Below are positions 8,322-17,084 of a stretch of 64,000 nt of DNA, in pieces; the first letter of the stretch is position 1, and every line of letters begins with the position of its first letter. Both the position numbers and the translations under genes were made by a program. The notes under the pieces were generated by a model. That model worked only from the letters and a program-made list of their open reading frames with translations. It searched no databases and had not been told where the DNA came from. Source of the stretch: Pseudomonas rhodesiae (lineage in GTDB: Bacteria; Pseudomonadota; Gammaproteobacteria; Pseudomonadales; Pseudomonadaceae); NCBI RefSeq assembly GCF_007858255.1, contig NZ_VFEU01000004.1, positions 62,001-126,000 on the forward strand, in the 5' to 3' direction.

Positions 8322-9128
8322 ATGACAACCACAGAAGCACTACCCGAACCGACCGCCGACACCTCGGCCGCAACACCCGAGGCCGCCGACACGGCGCCTT
8401 TGCCATGGGCGGACGTTCAAGCCGAACATTTCAAGATGCTGCGCCTGGCTCCCCTGGCCACCGACCGCGCTACCGGTGCGCGGCCGTTGCGGTTTGTGCA
8501 GTTCGGCTATGCCGAGCGCAACGACAAACACCACAGTCTTTTGCGCATGGTCATCCAACTACCCGGTCAGCGCGTGCGCCGCGAGCAGAACCATTTGGAT
8601 GTGTGGGTCGACCACGATAAACATCGCGTGCATTTCGGCCCCGGCAACAGCCTGGAAATCGAGCCGCCCAACCGTGGCATCGGTCGATTCCTGGTGGCCC
8701 AGGCCGCGGCTTGGGCGAAAAAGCACTGGTCCCATTACCGCGTCGATGGCGTCGACCTTTCTAACAAGGACGCCCTCAACGAATCCACGCGCCTGCGCCG
8801 CGATCACTTTTTGCGCATCCAGGGTTTCGATGTGGCCTACGCCGATGTGCAGCACCTCAAAGGCAACGTACAGCCCGGTAAGGTCAGCGCGGTGCTGGAC
8901 AGTTGGAACACCGAGAAGGTGCAGTTCGTGGAAATCCTCGAAGCCGCACAGATGCTGCAGCAGGCCGAGCAGAATCTGCTGGAACAGGAAGTGAAGCTGC
9001 GAAAGGAAGAAGAAAAGGTCACCAAGTTCAAGCGCGAAGACAGCGGCTTGCGCTTTACGATTACCTGCCTGGTGGCGTTTACGGTGTTTCAGGCGGGGTT
9101 GTTGATCTGGATTGCGACGCACCGATAG
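8322..9128 (+). CDS. GNAT-like protein with C-terminal membrane anchor
   Basis: A 268-residue protein that I know only as a conserved Pseudomonas hypothetical. After a Pro/Ala-rich N terminus (1-35), the centre has features of an N-acetyltransferase fold: NRGIGRFLVAQAAAWAKKHW (about 122-141) resembles the acyl-CoA-binding R/Q-x-x-G-x-G/A loop and helix, followed by a strand and NESTRLRRDHFLRIQGF like the GNAT N-x-x-A-x-x-F-Y-x-x-x-G-F end. Residues about 195-240 are a charged, Glu-rich coiled coil, and the last 25 residues (ITCLVAFTVFQAGLLIWIA) form one membrane helix, so it is tail-anchored facing the cytoplasm. Function is not established. Confidence 0.75.
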   Translation: MTTTEALPEPTADTSAATPEAADTAPLPWADVQAEHFKMLRLAPLATDRATGARPLRFVQFGYAERNDKHHSLLRMVIQLPGQRVRREQNHLDVWVDHDKHRVHFGPGNSLEIEPPNRGIGRFLVAQAAAWAKKHWSHYRVDGVDLSNKDALNESTRLRRDHFLRIQGFDVAYADVQHLKGNVQPGKVSAVLDSWNTEKVQFVEILEAAQMLQQAEQNLLEQEVKLRKEEEKVTKFKREDSGLRFTITCLVAFTVFQAGLLIWIATHR

Positions 9129-9146
9129 CCGTTTGAAAGGCGATCG

Positions 9147-9178
9147 ATGTGGGAGGAGGCCCCCTCCCACATTTTTTA
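9147..9178. terminator. REP-derived hairpin terminator
   Basis: ATGTGGGAGG and CCCTCCCACAT pair around a short loop and are followed by T6. The stem is a single REP-type unit. It sits between two convergent genes and can act as a rho-independent terminator. Confidence 0.75.
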
Positions 9179-9190
9179 ACGGTGTTCCTG

Positions 9191-10099
9191 TTAAACCTTG
9201 GCAGCAAACACCGCTTGATGGGTGCGGCACTGTTCGGCGGTCAACATAAACACACCGTGCCCGCCACGCTGGAACTCCAGCCAGGCGAAATCCACCTCCG
9301 GGTACAACGTTTCGACGTGAACCTGGCTGTTACCGACCTCGACAATCAACAGGCCTTTCTCCGTAAGGTGGTCCGCCGCTTCGGCCAACATGCGTCGCAC
9401 CAGGTTCAGGCCGTCGTCGCCACAGGCCAGGCCCAGCTCCGGTTCGTGCTGGTACTCGTCTGGCATGTCGGCAAAATCCTCGGCGTCCACATACGGCGGG
9501 TTGGAGACGATCAGGTCGAACCGCTGGCCCGGCAGGCCGTCGAAGCCGTCGCCCTGCACGGTGTACACGCGCTCGTCGACGCCATGACGCTCGATGTTCT
9601 GGTTGGCCACTTCCAGGGCTTCAAAGGACAGATCCCCCAACACCACTTCGGCGTCCCGGAATTCGTAAGCGCAGGCGATGCCGATGCACCCGGAGCCGGT
9701 GCACAGGTCGAGAATGCGCGCCGGCGGTTGGGCCAGCCAGGGTTCGAAGCGGTTTTCGATCAGTTCGCCAATCGGTGAGCGCGGGATCAGCACGCGTTCA
9801 TCGACGATAAACGACATGCCGCAGAACCACGCCTCACCCAGCAGGTAAGCGGTGGGCACGCGTTCATGTATGCGACGATGCAGCAGGCGCTGTACGTGGG
9901 AGATTTCCTCTTCTTCGAGGTTGCAGTCCAGGTAGCTGTCGGCCATTTCCCAAGGCAGGTGCAAGGCGCCGAGTACCAACTGGCGGGCTTCGTCCCAGGC
10001 ATTGTCGGTGCCATGCCCGAAAAACAGCTCTTCCCCATGGAAACGGCTGACAGCCCAACGGATATGGTCGCGCAAGGTGCGCAGGCGGGAAGTGATCAC
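9191..10099 (-). CDS. prmB: 50S ribosomal protein L3 glutamine methyltransferase
   Basis: PrmB methylates a glutamine of ribosomal protein L3 at N5. The 302-residue protein has the SAM motif [10 protein letters not shown] at 131-140, the catalytic NPPY at 200-203, and an N-terminal helical substrate-recognition domain as in PrmB/HemK relatives. Its context is not release-factor genes, and the [19 protein letters not shown] stretch is the PrmB rather than PrmC form. Start is GTG at 10099. In many pseudomonads prmB lies upstream of aroC; here the alpha/beta hydrolase and the anchored GNAT-like gene, on the other strand, lie between them. Confidence 0.95.
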   Translation of the reverse strand: MITSRLRTLRDHIRWAVSRFHGEELFFGHGTDNAWDEARQLVLGALHLPWEMADSYLDCNLEEEEISHVQRLLHRRIHERVPTAYLLGEAWFCGMSFIVDERVLIPRSPIGELIENRFEPWLAQPPARILDLCTGSGCIGIACAYEFRDAEVVLGDLSFEALEVANQNIERHGVDERVYTVQGDGFDGLPGQRFDLIVSNPPYVDAEDFADMPDEYQHEPELGLACGDDGLNLVRRMLAEAADHLTEKGLLIVEVGNSQVHVETLYPEVDFAWLEFQRGGHGVFMLTAEQCRTHQAVFAAKV

Positions 10100-10338
10100 G
10101 GGGCAGACTCCTGGAAAAAACGACTGGCGATTCTAACAGCCTTCGCCTGTACCGACGATGTACGAAAAACCCGGTGCCGTACGTCGGTTTTCATCCAAAT
10201 TGCCAGTATTGCGCCCAACACGCCCACCTCTTGACATCGCTGCACGCCAGCAACGGCGTACCTTACGATCGTAGCGATTCACAGAAGCGCTCAGCCAGTG
10301 GACAATGTCGCAAACGCCCCCCTCACAGGAGCCCCAGA

Positions 10339-10929
10339 ATGTCCGTTCCAAAGACGATGTTTCAACTCAGCGGTCGTGGTTACGCAGCTGCCAATCTCAG
10401 CCATGCGACCCTTGTGATCATCGACGCCCAGAAGGAATACCTCAGCGGCCCGCTCGCCCTCTCGGGCATGGATGCGGCCGTGGCCAATATCAAGCAATTG
10501 TTCGCGGCGGCGCGCGAAGCCGGGCGCCCTATCGTGCATGTGCGCCACCTGGGCACCGTGGGCGGCCTGTTCGACCCACAAGGTGAGCGTGGTGAATTCA
10601 TCCCGGGCCTGGAACCTATCGCTGACGAAACCATTATTGGCAAGCTGCTGCCCAGCGCGTTCCACGGCACCGAACTGCTCGACTGCCTGCAGAACCTGGG
10701 TTCTCTGGATCTGATCGTCTGCGGGTTCATGAGCCACTCCAGCGTCAGCACCACGGTGCGCGCCGCCAAGAACCTGGGCTTTCGCTGCACCCTGGTGGAA
10801 GACGCCTGCGCCACCCGCGACCTGCCGTACAAAGGCGGCGTGCTGAGCGCCGAGCAGGTGCAGCAAACCGAAATGGCCATCATGGCCGACAACTTCGCCA
10901 CCCTCGCTTTGACCAAAGATCTGATCTGA
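10339..10929 (+). CDS. isochorismatase-family protein lacking the catalytic Cys
   Basis: A 196-residue isochorismatase-fold hydrolase. Asp29 (IIDAQKEY) and Lys102 (GKLLPSAF) of the Asp-Lys-Cys triad are present, but in the motif G-x-x-[ST]-H-x-C-V the Cys is Ser135 (GFMSHSSVSTTVRAA). In cysteine hydrolases this Cys attacks the substrate amide; true isochorismatases such as PhzD/EntB work without it. So this protein could hydrolyse a vinyl ether or be a divergent amidase. The start at 10339 is set by AGGAG seven bases upstream; a longer frame from 10174 has no family resemblance in its extension. It appears monocistronic. Confidence 0.82.
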   Translation: MSVPKTMFQLSGRGYAAANLSHATLVIIDAQKEYLSGPLALSGMDAAVANIKQLFAAAREAGRPIVHVRHLGTVGGLFDPQGERGEFIPGLEPIADETIIGKLLPSAFHGTELLDCLQNLGSLDLIVCGFMSHSSVSTTVRAAKNLGFRCTLVEDACATRDLPYKGGVLSAEQVQQTEMAIMADNFATLALTKDLI

Positions 10930-10930
10930 T

Positions 10931-10971
10931 CGCCGCCGGGATGAGCGGCGGGTTTATTGCCCCGCTCATCC
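10931..10971. terminator. overlapping alternative hairpins
   Basis: CCGCC...GGCGG (10933-10951) followed by GTTT can form a terminator-like hairpin, while GGATGAGCGG (10939-10948) pairs perfectly with CCGCTCATCC (10962-10971). The two are mutually exclusive. Most likely they simply end the hydrolase transcript. Confidence 0.45.
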
Positions 10972-11065
10972 GCTAAGCCCTTTCATTTGGCGCATTTACC
11001 CCTGCCCCCGGAACAAGCCGGGTATCTTCCGGTCGAAGGGCCGATACCCTGGAGGAAAGGTCGGG

Positions 11066-11386
11066 ATGAAGATATCCGATGGTTTTGACGCTCGTCGCTT
11101 GCGCCCCAAGGGCCCGAGCAATTGGCGTCTGCGCTTGGTGGCCGGCATTGCCGCGCTGCTGGCGATTGTAGGTGTGCTGTTGGCGGGCGCCGGTGGCGCT
11201 GGTCTGTTTGGCCATTCGCCGGCCCTGGGCGAACTGAATGCCAGCCCGGGCGGTTCTGCCTTGCTGTTGGGCATTGGCCTGCTGGTGCTGTGGTTGGGTG
11301 TGTGGTTGTGGCGCCGCAGCCGACGCCGCATGCGGCAGCCGCTGTCGCTGAACATTGCCTCACACCTGATGAAGAAACACGACTAG
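11066..11386 (+). CDS. small inner-membrane protein, 106 aa
   Basis: An unrecognised 106-residue protein with two clear membrane helices (about 24-46, rich in Gly/Ala/Val/Leu, and 64-82) and an Arg-rich stretch RRSRRRMR after the second, which predicts cytoplasmic N and C termini. GGAGG lies nine bases before the ATG. It stands between the isochorismatase-like gene and the smr gene. No function can be assigned; its only strong features are membrane topology and a basic tail. Confidence 0.75.
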   Translation: MKISDGFDARRLRPKGPSNWRLRLVAGIAALLAIVGVLLAGAGGAGLFGHSPALGELNASPGGSALLLGIGLLVLWLGVWLWRRSRRRMRQPLSLNIASHLMKKHD

Positions 11387-11460
11387 TGGCGCTTGGATAG
11401 CGTTTCCTGCGCCCGGCCGCCGCGATTTAGGTAAACTGCCCGCCCTTCGCGGAGGCTGAC

Positions 11461-12018
11461 ATGCAAGACGACGATTTTTCCCTGTTCAAAAACGAGCTGC
11501 GCGGCGTCAAGCCGATCAAGCATGACCGTGCCGACACCGGTAAACCCAAGACCGATCGCGCGCAGATCGCCAAACTGCGCCAGGCCGCGACCGTGCGCAC
11601 CGACGCCGCCACCGTGGATGGCCTGTCGGACCAGTTCGTCATCGACGTCGGCCCCGAAGACGAGCTGATGTGGGCCCGCGACGGCGTGCAGGAAAGCCAG
11701 ATGCGCAAGCTCAAGGCCGGTCAGATCCCTTTCGAAGGCAGCCTCGACCTGCACGGCATGACCGTGGAAAAAGCCCGGGAAACCTTATGGGCCTTCCTCG
11801 CCGAAGCCACCAAGTTCGAAATCCGCTGCGTGCGCGTTACCCATGGCAAAGCCGTGCGGCTCGACGGTAAGCGGCCAATGATCAAGAGCCACGTCAATAC
11901 CTGGCTGCGTCAGCACACACAAGTACTCGGCTTCACCTCCTGCCAGGCCCGCCACGGCGGCGCGGGGGCGGTGTATGTGATGCTCAAGCGGACCATGATG
12001 GAAGGGCGTGACGAGTAA
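11461..12018 (+). CDS. Smr-domain protein (endonuclease-like)
   Basis: A 185-residue protein with an N-terminal disordered, Lys/Asp-rich region (1-70) and a C-terminal Smr domain. The Smr hallmarks LDLHGMT (95-101), THGK (127-130) and RHGGAGAVYV (164-173) are intact. Smr domains, found in MutS2 and in stand-alone SmrA/SmrB, cleave DNA or RNA; the closest role by size is YdaL/SmrA-like or SmrB-like, the latter acting on mRNA at collided ribosomes. Which applies here is not settled by sequence. GGAGG precedes the ATG. folE lies 78 bp downstream on the same strand. Confidence 0.88.
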   Translation: MQDDDFSLFKNELRGVKPIKHDRADTGKPKTDRAQIAKLRQAATVRTDAATVDGLSDQFVIDVGPEDELMWARDGVQESQMRKLKAGQIPFEGSLDLHGMTVEKARETLWAFLAEATKFEIRCVRVTHGKAVRLDGKRPMIKSHVNTWLRQHTQVLGFTSCQARHGGAGAVYVMLKRTMMEGRDE

Positions 12019-12096
12019 ACAGTGCCATCGTCGTGCTTGCAGCGATGTGCCCGCCACCGTAACCTTGCGCTTTGCGAAAATCCCACAGGTAGTTTC

Positions 12097-12642
12097 ATGT
12101 CCCTGGAACAGAATTACACCGCGATCCTCGGCCAACTCGGCGAGGACGTTTCCCGCGAGGGCCTGCTCGACACGCCCAAGCGCGCCGCCAAGGCGATGCA
12201 ATACCTTTGCCGCGGTTATGAACAGACGCTCGAAGAAGTCACCAACGGTGCCTTGTTCAGTTCCGACAACAGCGAAATGGTGCTGGTCAAGGACATCGAG
12301 TTGTACTCGCTGTGCGAACACCACCTGCTGCCGTTCATCGGCAAGGCCCATGTGGCCTATGTCCCGAGCGGCAAGGTGTTGGGCCTGTCCAAAGTGGCGC
12401 GGATCGTCGATATGTATGCGCGTCGCCTGCAGATCCAGGAAAACCTCAGCCGCCAGATTGCCGATGCCGTGCTGCAGGTGACCGGCGCATTGGGCGTGGC
12501 GGTGGTGATCGAGGCCAAGCACATGTGCATGATGATGCGCGGCGTGGAGAAGCAGAATTCGTCGATGATCACTTCGGTGATGCTCGGTGAATTCCGCGAA
12601 AACGCAGCCACCCGCAGCGAATTTCTCAGTCTGATCAAGTAA
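12097..12642 (+). CDS. folE: GTP cyclohydrolase I
   Basis: GTP cyclohydrolase I (EC 3.5.4.16) forms 7,8-dihydroneopterin triphosphate from GTP, the entry to folate and other pterins. At 181 residues it is the short form usual in Pseudomonas. Zinc ligands Cys73 and His76 (CEHHLLPF) and Cys144 (KHMCMMMRG) are present, as are [15 protein letters not shown] and QNSSMITS near the C terminus. The ATG at 12097 is chosen over an upstream in-frame one because it gives the family N terminus. A strong terminator follows. Confidence 0.95.
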   Translation: MSLEQNYTAILGQLGEDVSREGLLDTPKRAAKAMQYLCRGYEQTLEEVTNGALFSSDNSEMVLVKDIELYSLCEHHLLPFIGKAHVAYVPSGKVLGLSKVARIVDMYARRLQIQENLSRQIADAVLQVTGALGVAVVIEAKHMCMMMRGVEKQNSSMITSVMLGEFRENAATRSEFLSLIK

Positions 12643-12660
12643 GCGGCTGCGTAGGAAAAG

Positions 12661-12686
12661 ACCGGCGTTCATCGCCGGTTTTTTTT
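12661..12686 (+). terminator. rho-independent terminator of folE
   Basis: ACCGGCG / CGCCGGT stem with a 5-base loop followed by T7, 18 bp after the folE stop codon. Confidence 0.92.
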
Positions 12687-12744
12687 CGCCTGCACAAATC
12701 AGGTAAGCTGCGGCCCCTTCTGTGTTGGGCAAGAGGTTTCAACC

Positions 12745-13116
12745 ATGTTCGTCAAAGCACTTCGAGTGGGCCTCGGCCACGTCATCATCGCGGGCGATTT
12801 ACTGACCCGCCCCCGTAAAAAGCAGCGCCCCGCCGAGCAACAGGCACAGGTCAACGAAGCGGCCAAGGGCCTGACCCTGTATCAGTTCCACGCCTGCCCG
12901 TTCTGCGTGAAGACCCGCCGCACTCTGCATCGCCTGAATGTGCCCGTGGCGCTGAAAGACGCGAAGAACAATGAGCAGGACCGTCAGACCCTGCTGGAGC
13001 AAGGCGGCAAGATCAAGGTGCCGTGCCTGCGTATCGAAGAAAACGGCCAGACCACCTGGATGTACGACTCCAAGGTGATCATCGATTACCTGGATAAACG
13101 CTTCGCCGCCGTCTGA
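12745..13116 (+). CDS. glutaredoxin-like protein
   Basis: A 123-residue thioredoxin-fold protein with the redox motif CPFC at 51-54 inside LYQFHACPFCVKTRRT, and the glutathione-binding cis-Pro segment KVPCLRIEENGQTTWMYDS (about 91-109). The first 40 residues are an extra stretch: a short hydrophobic segment (8-20) then a basic, Gln-rich linker, so it may be membrane-associated with the redox domain in the cytoplasm. It resembles both glutaredoxins and the N-terminal domain of glutathione S-transferases. Monocistronic; convergent with the AtuA-like operon six bp away. Confidence 0.88.
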   Translation: MFVKALRVGLGHVIIAGDLLTRPRKKQRPAEQQAQVNEAAKGLTLYQFHACPFCVKTRRTLHRLNVPVALKDAKNNEQDRQTLLEQGGKIKVPCLRIEENGQTTWMYDSKVIIDYLDKRFAAV

Positions 13117-13121
13117 CAGAC

Positions 13122-13448
13122 TTACCGCCCCTTTGCCGGGGTGAGTTCCAGATCCAGCAGCGCCGAGCCCAGACACTTGCCATGGGCATCCAGGGCCAGC
13201 GAGCGGGTCACGCCGCCGCGCAGTATCCCCGGCAGCACGAAATTCAGCGCGTGCACATGGGGCAGTTCATAGCGCCGCACTGGTGCCGCGCCCGGGCCGA
13301 GCAACCCGGCGAAAAACTCGGCGACCCGTTCGGCGGTGAGCTGTTCGCACAGTCTTGGGTAATCCTCGGCGCGGTAAGCAATGATCGAGATATTCGACGT
13401 ATCGCCCTTATCGCCGGTACGGGAATGGGCCAGTGTGTGCAGTTTCAT
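13122..13448 (-). CDS. AtuA C-terminal-domain-like protein
   Basis: A 108-residue protein matching the small ferredoxin-fold domain found at the C terminus of some AtuA/DUF1446 proteins and as a separate subunit in others (LAHSRTGDKGDTSNISIIAY at the N terminus is the hallmark). It overlaps the end of the AtuA-like gene by 4 bp (ATGA), so the two are translationally coupled and almost certainly form one complex. No catalytic residues are known for the domain. It is the last gene of the CitMHS-AtuA-like operon. Confidence 0.82.
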   Translation of the reverse strand: MKLHTLAHSRTGDKGDTSNISIIAYRAEDYPRLCEQLTAERVAEFFAGLLGPGAAPVRRYELPHVHALNFVLPGILRGGVTRSLALDAHGKCLGSALLDLELTPAKGR

Positions 13449-14770
13449 GCCTGAATCCTCGGGTTGACCGCGTCACGGGGCAGCAGCAACGAGGCTACCG
13501 CCACCACCTGGCGTAGGCTTTTGCTGGCACCGCCGCCGCCGGACGGGCCGTTGGTGTACAGGGTTTCCACCTCGTTGCCGATGCGCACGGCGTCGCTACG
13601 CTCTTCACAGCGGGCGGCGACGCGCAGCCGCACTTCCCAGGGCTCCACGCTATTGCGCGGACCGTGCAGCGAGTCGATACCGATCAATTCGGCGCGTACG
13701 TCCTGCATCTTCACTCCCATCAATTCAAGACGCTTGAGCACCACATCCCGCGCCAACTGCGCCCGTGCGATAGCGCCGGGGCCGCCGTAGGACATCTGCC
13801 CTTCCCCGATCCAGCCATCCAGATAGCCCACGCTGACTTTCAACTGCGACGGACGCCCACGGCCATCGGCGCCTTGAGCCCGAACGCGATCCACACCCTC
13901 GTCGACAAAGCTCACCTGGGAAAAGTCCGCGGTCACGTCGGGGGTGAGATAGGCCGCCGGGTCATGCACCTCATAGATCAATTGCTCGGTGCAAGTGGCG
14001 CGGCTGACCCGCCCACCGGAACCCGCAACCTTGGTGATCACCGCGCCGCCCTCGGCATCGATCTCGGCCAACGGGAAGCCGAGCCGCGCCAGATCCTCCA
14101 CGTCCTTGAACCCCGGATCGGCGAAATAGCCGCCGCTGACCTGTCCTGCACATTCGAGCAAGTGCCCCACCAGGGTGCCCCGGCCCAGGCGCGGCCAATC
14201 GTCCGCGGCCCAGCCGAATTCAAACATCTGCGGCGCAAGGAACAACGACGGGTCGGCCACACGCCCGGTGATCACCACATCGGCCTCGGCGCGCAGGGCC
14301 TCAAGGATCCCATCGACACCCAGGTAGGCGTTCGCCGAGATGACTCGCGCGCCGAGTGAGGCAAGGGTCTGGCCGTTATCCAGCACCTGCTCGGGGCGTA
14401 GCAGCGGCAATACGTCGTCGCCGACCACCGCCACAACGTTGAGGTCCAGGCCCAGTTCATCGGCGATGCGCCGTACGTGTTCGGCCGCCGACAGCGGGTT
14501 GGCCGCGCCCATATTGGTGATCACCCGCAAACGCCGGCGCACCGGCTGCGCGCCGACAAACGGCAGCACCCGGCGCATGCGCTCGCCCAGCAGCGGGTCG
14601 TAGCCGCCCTGGGGATCGCTGATGCGTGCTTGTTGGGCCAGGGCGATGGTGCGTTCGGCCAGGCATTCAAAAACCAGGTAATCCAAGTCGCCGTGCTCGG
14701 CCAGTTCCACGGCCGGTTCAATGCGGTCGCCGGAATAGCCGGCGCCGGAACCGATGCGCAAGGTGTTCAT
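13445..14770 (-). CDS. AtuA-like (DUF1446) protein
   Basis: A 441-residue DUF1446 protein, the family of AtuA from acyclic terpene utilisation. The N terminus LRIGSGAGYSGDRIEPAVEL and GRVADPSLFLAP are family features. AtuA-like proteins are found in operons for acyl-CoA or hydroxy-acid breakdown, but their chemistry is not established. Here the partner genes are a citrate-type transporter (1 bp upstream) and the separate C-terminal-like subunit (overlapping), without atuC/atuF carboxylase genes, so terpene use is not implied. A role in catabolism of an imported carboxylic acid is my inference. Confidence 0.85.
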   Translation of the reverse strand: MNTLRIGSGAGYSGDRIEPAVELAEHGDLDYLVFECLAERTIALAQQARISDPQGGYDPLLGERMRRVLPFVGAQPVRRRLRVITNMGAANPLSAAEHVRRIADELGLDLNVVAVVGDDVLPLLRPEQVLDNGQTLASLGARVISANAYLGVDGILEALRAEADVVITGRVADPSLFLAPQMFEFGWAADDWPRLGRGTLVGHLLECAGQVSGGYFADPGFKDVEDLARLGFPLAEIDAEGGAVITKVAGSGGRVSRATCTEQLIYEVHDPAAYLTPDVTADFSQVSFVDEGVDRVRAQGADGRGRPSQLKVSVGYLDGWIGEGQMSYGGPGAIARAQLARDVVLKRLELMGVKMQDVRAELIGIDSLHGPRNSVEPWEVRLRVAARCEERSDAVRIGNEVETLYTNGPSGGGGASKSLRQVVAVASLLLPRDAVNPRIQA

Positions 14771-14771
14771 G

Positions 14772-16064
14772 TCAGATCACTCCCAAAAGCAACGCGGTCA
14801 GGGTCATCAACACTGACGCGGCAAACAGAAACGGAATAGTGAAGCGCTGGTGATCGGCCAGTTCGATCTTGCACAGGCCCACCAACAGGAAGGTCGCCGG
14901 GGTCAGCGGGCTAACCGGGAAACCGGTGGTGTGCACGCCCAACAGCGAGGCCTGGGCCACTTGCAGGGGGTCTACGCCGAGGGCCTTGCCGACTTCGGCG
15001 ATCACCGGCATCACGCCGAAATAGTAGGAATCGGGGTCGAACAGCATGCTCAGGGGCATGGATATGAAGCCCACCACCGCCGGGATCAGCTTGCCGTGGC
15101 CCGCCGGAATCTGCGCCACCGCCACTTCGGCGATGGCCTTGAGCATGCCGGTGCCCTGCATGATGCCGGTGAACACCCCGGCGGCGAGCAGGATACTGGC
15201 CATGGTCAAGGCGGTTTTCGCATGGGCGTCGATGCGCGCACGCTGGGCGTCCACGTTCGGGTAATTGATGCACAGCGCCACGACGGTGCCGAGCATGAAC
15301 ATCACCACCGGGTCGACCCAACCGGCAATCATCACCACCATCACCAGCACGGTCAGGATCAGGTTGAGCCAGAACAGCCGTGGGCGCCGCAGCTTGAGGT
15401 CGTCCTCGCTGAGTACGCGTTGCGGCACGGCGTCTACCGTCGAACCGGCGCCCAGGCCCAGACGTTTTTCTTCGCGCCGGCCCAGCCACCAGGCGCAGGC
15501 GAACACAAAGATCAGCCCCACGATCTGCACGGGAATCAGCGGTTGGAACAAGTCCGCCACCGGCACATGCAGCGCGGCCGAAGAGCGCAGTACCGGGCCG
15601 GTCCACGGCAAAAAGTTGACCCCGGCGGCCATGGCGCACACACACGCGAGGATGCGTTTGTCGATGCCCAGCCGCGTATAGAGCGGCAACATCGCCGGCA
15701 CCGTCACCAGGAAGGTCACCGCACCGGAGCCGTCCAGGTGCACCAGCAGCGCGAGGGTCGCGGTGCCGACGACAATCCGTGTAGGGCGCGTGCCCACCGT
15801 GCGCAGGATGCGGTCAATGATGGGGTCGAGCATGCCTGCGTCGGTCATGATCCCGAAAAACAGGATGGCAAACACAAACATCCCCACAACAGGCGCGACG
15901 TTCTTGATTCCGGTGATGATAAAGGCACTGGTTTGCAGGCCGAACCCGCCGAGCAGCGCGGCGATGATCGGCAAAGCGATTAAAGCCACGAGTGGCGAGA
16001 GGCGTTTGCTCATGACGGCAATGAGCAGGCACAGGATGGTAATGACACCCAGGGTAGCGAGCAT
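14772..16064 (-). CDS. CitMHS-family metal-citrate/carboxylate transporter
   Basis: A 430-residue integral membrane protein with about 12 hydrophobic segments, of the CitMHS family (citrate in complex with divalent metal, driven by protons). Recognisable parts are the N-terminal GVITILCLLIAVMSKRLSPL, LDGSGAVTFLVTVPAMLP near 110-127, and the second-repeat motif MLFDPDSYYFGVMPVIAEV near 345. It is the first gene of the operon with the two AtuA-like genes and is divergent from a LysR gene, the usual arrangement for substrate-induced uptake and catabolism. The ligand could be citrate, tricarballylate or another polycarboxylate. Confidence 0.85.
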   Translation of the reverse strand: MLATLGVITILCLLIAVMSKRLSPLVALIALPIIAALLGGFGLQTSAFIITGIKNVAPVVGMFVFAILFFGIMTDAGMLDPIIDRILRTVGTRPTRIVVGTATLALLVHLDGSGAVTFLVTVPAMLPLYTRLGIDKRILACVCAMAAGVNFLPWTGPVLRSSAALHVPVADLFQPLIPVQIVGLIFVFACAWWLGRREEKRLGLGAGSTVDAVPQRVLSEDDLKLRRPRLFWLNLILTVLVMVVMIAGWVDPVVMFMLGTVVALCINYPNVDAQRARIDAHAKTALTMASILLAAGVFTGIMQGTGMLKAIAEVAVAQIPAGHGKLIPAVVGFISMPLSMLFDPDSYYFGVMPVIAEVGKALGVDPLQVAQASLLGVHTTGFPVSPLTPATFLLVGLCKIELADHQRFTIPFLFAASVLMTLTALLLGVI

Positions 16065-16178
16065 GGGGACTCCAGAACGGCCTTTGGTGGCCGGTTATTG
16101 TTTTCCACGGAGTATTGGAAGCGCGGTAGTCTTTGTAAATTGGAATATTCAGCCCGGCATGTTCGGAAAAACAAAACG
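16065..16178. promoter_or_regulatory. divergent LysR / CitMHS control region
   Basis: A 114-bp region between the LysR gene and its probable target operon. It contains the direct repeat ATTGGAA (at about 16112 and 16138) and several T-N11-A half-sites as used by LysR proteins. No -10/-35 pair stands out. Confidence 0.4.
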
Positions 16179-17075
16179 ATGAAAAATTCGATCCAGCATA
16201 TCCAAGCGTTTCTCACCGTCGCGCGCACCGGCAGCTTTACCAAGGCCGCCAGCGAACTGAACCTCTCGCCGTCGGCGCTCACCGTGCAAGTGCAGCAATT
16301 GGAAGAGTGGCTGGGCATCGCCCTGCTCGACCGCAGCCCGCGCCACGTCAGCCTCACCCCCGCCGGGCAGGAAGCTCGCGGCCCGATGGAAAAACTGCTG
16401 CTGGACCTGGATAACATCGTCGCCGGCTCGCGCGACCTCGCCGCGTTGCGCCGGGGCGTGGTCACCATTGCCGCCCTGCCCTCGGTGTGCGCCGGTAGCC
16501 TGCCCCCGGCGCTGCGTCTGTTCCGCGAGCGCTTTGCCGGGATCGATGTGCGCCTGCACGACGTGGTGGCCCATCGCATTCATGCCCAGGTGCGCGCCGG
16601 CGACGTGGACTTTGGCATCGGCGTGCGGGCGCGATTAAGCCATGGGCTGGATTTCGTACCGGTGCTCAATGACCGCCTGTGTGCGTTTGTGCCGCTGGAT
16701 CATCCCTTCGCGGCTTTGCCACGCTTGTCCCTGGAGCAACTGGCGGACCAGCCGATCATCCTCACCGGCCGCGACAGCAGTGTGCGCGAGCAGGTGGACG
16801 CGCTGTTCGACCAGACGCGGCTGAGCATGACGGCCGGCATGGAGGCTAACTACATGTCGACGGTGCTGGCCTTGGTGCGTCAGGGATTGGGGATCAGTGT
16901 GTTGCCGGAATCGGCGGCGGATAGTTTGGAGGGGTTACAGCGGATCGCCATCGATCATCCCGGGGTAAGCCGGGAGATCGGCCTGATCAGTCGCAGCGGG
17001 ACAACGCTGAGCCCGGCGGCGCAGCGCTGTTTCGACCTGCTGAGCGATGAGTTATCCGACACCTCATCGAACTGA
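16179..17075 (+). CDS. LysR-family transcriptional regulator
   Basis: A 298-residue LysR regulator. The winged helix-turn-helix occupies residues 1-60 (FLTVARTGSFTKAASELNLS, then PSALTVQVQQLEEWLG), followed by a periplasmic-binding-type effector domain. The start at 16179 gives the standard LysR N terminus; a longer in-frame version from 16098 would run through the promoter. It is divergent from the CitMHS/AtuA-like operon and is its likely activator, with an organic acid as inducer. It ends 9 bp from the convergent glutathione transferase gene. Confidence 0.9.
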   Translation: MKNSIQHIQAFLTVARTGSFTKAASELNLSPSALTVQVQQLEEWLGIALLDRSPRHVSLTPAGQEARGPMEKLLLDLDNIVAGSRDLAALRRGVVTIAALPSVCAGSLPPALRLFRERFAGIDVRLHDVVAHRIHAQVRAGDVDFGIGVRARLSHGLDFVPVLNDRLCAFVPLDHPFAALPRLSLEQLADQPIILTGRDSSVREQVDALFDQTRLSMTAGMEANYMSTVLALVRQGLGISVLPESAADSLEGLQRIAIDHPGVSREIGLISRSGTTLSPAAQRCFDLLSDELSDTSSN

Positions 17076-17084
17076 ATGGAGTGA

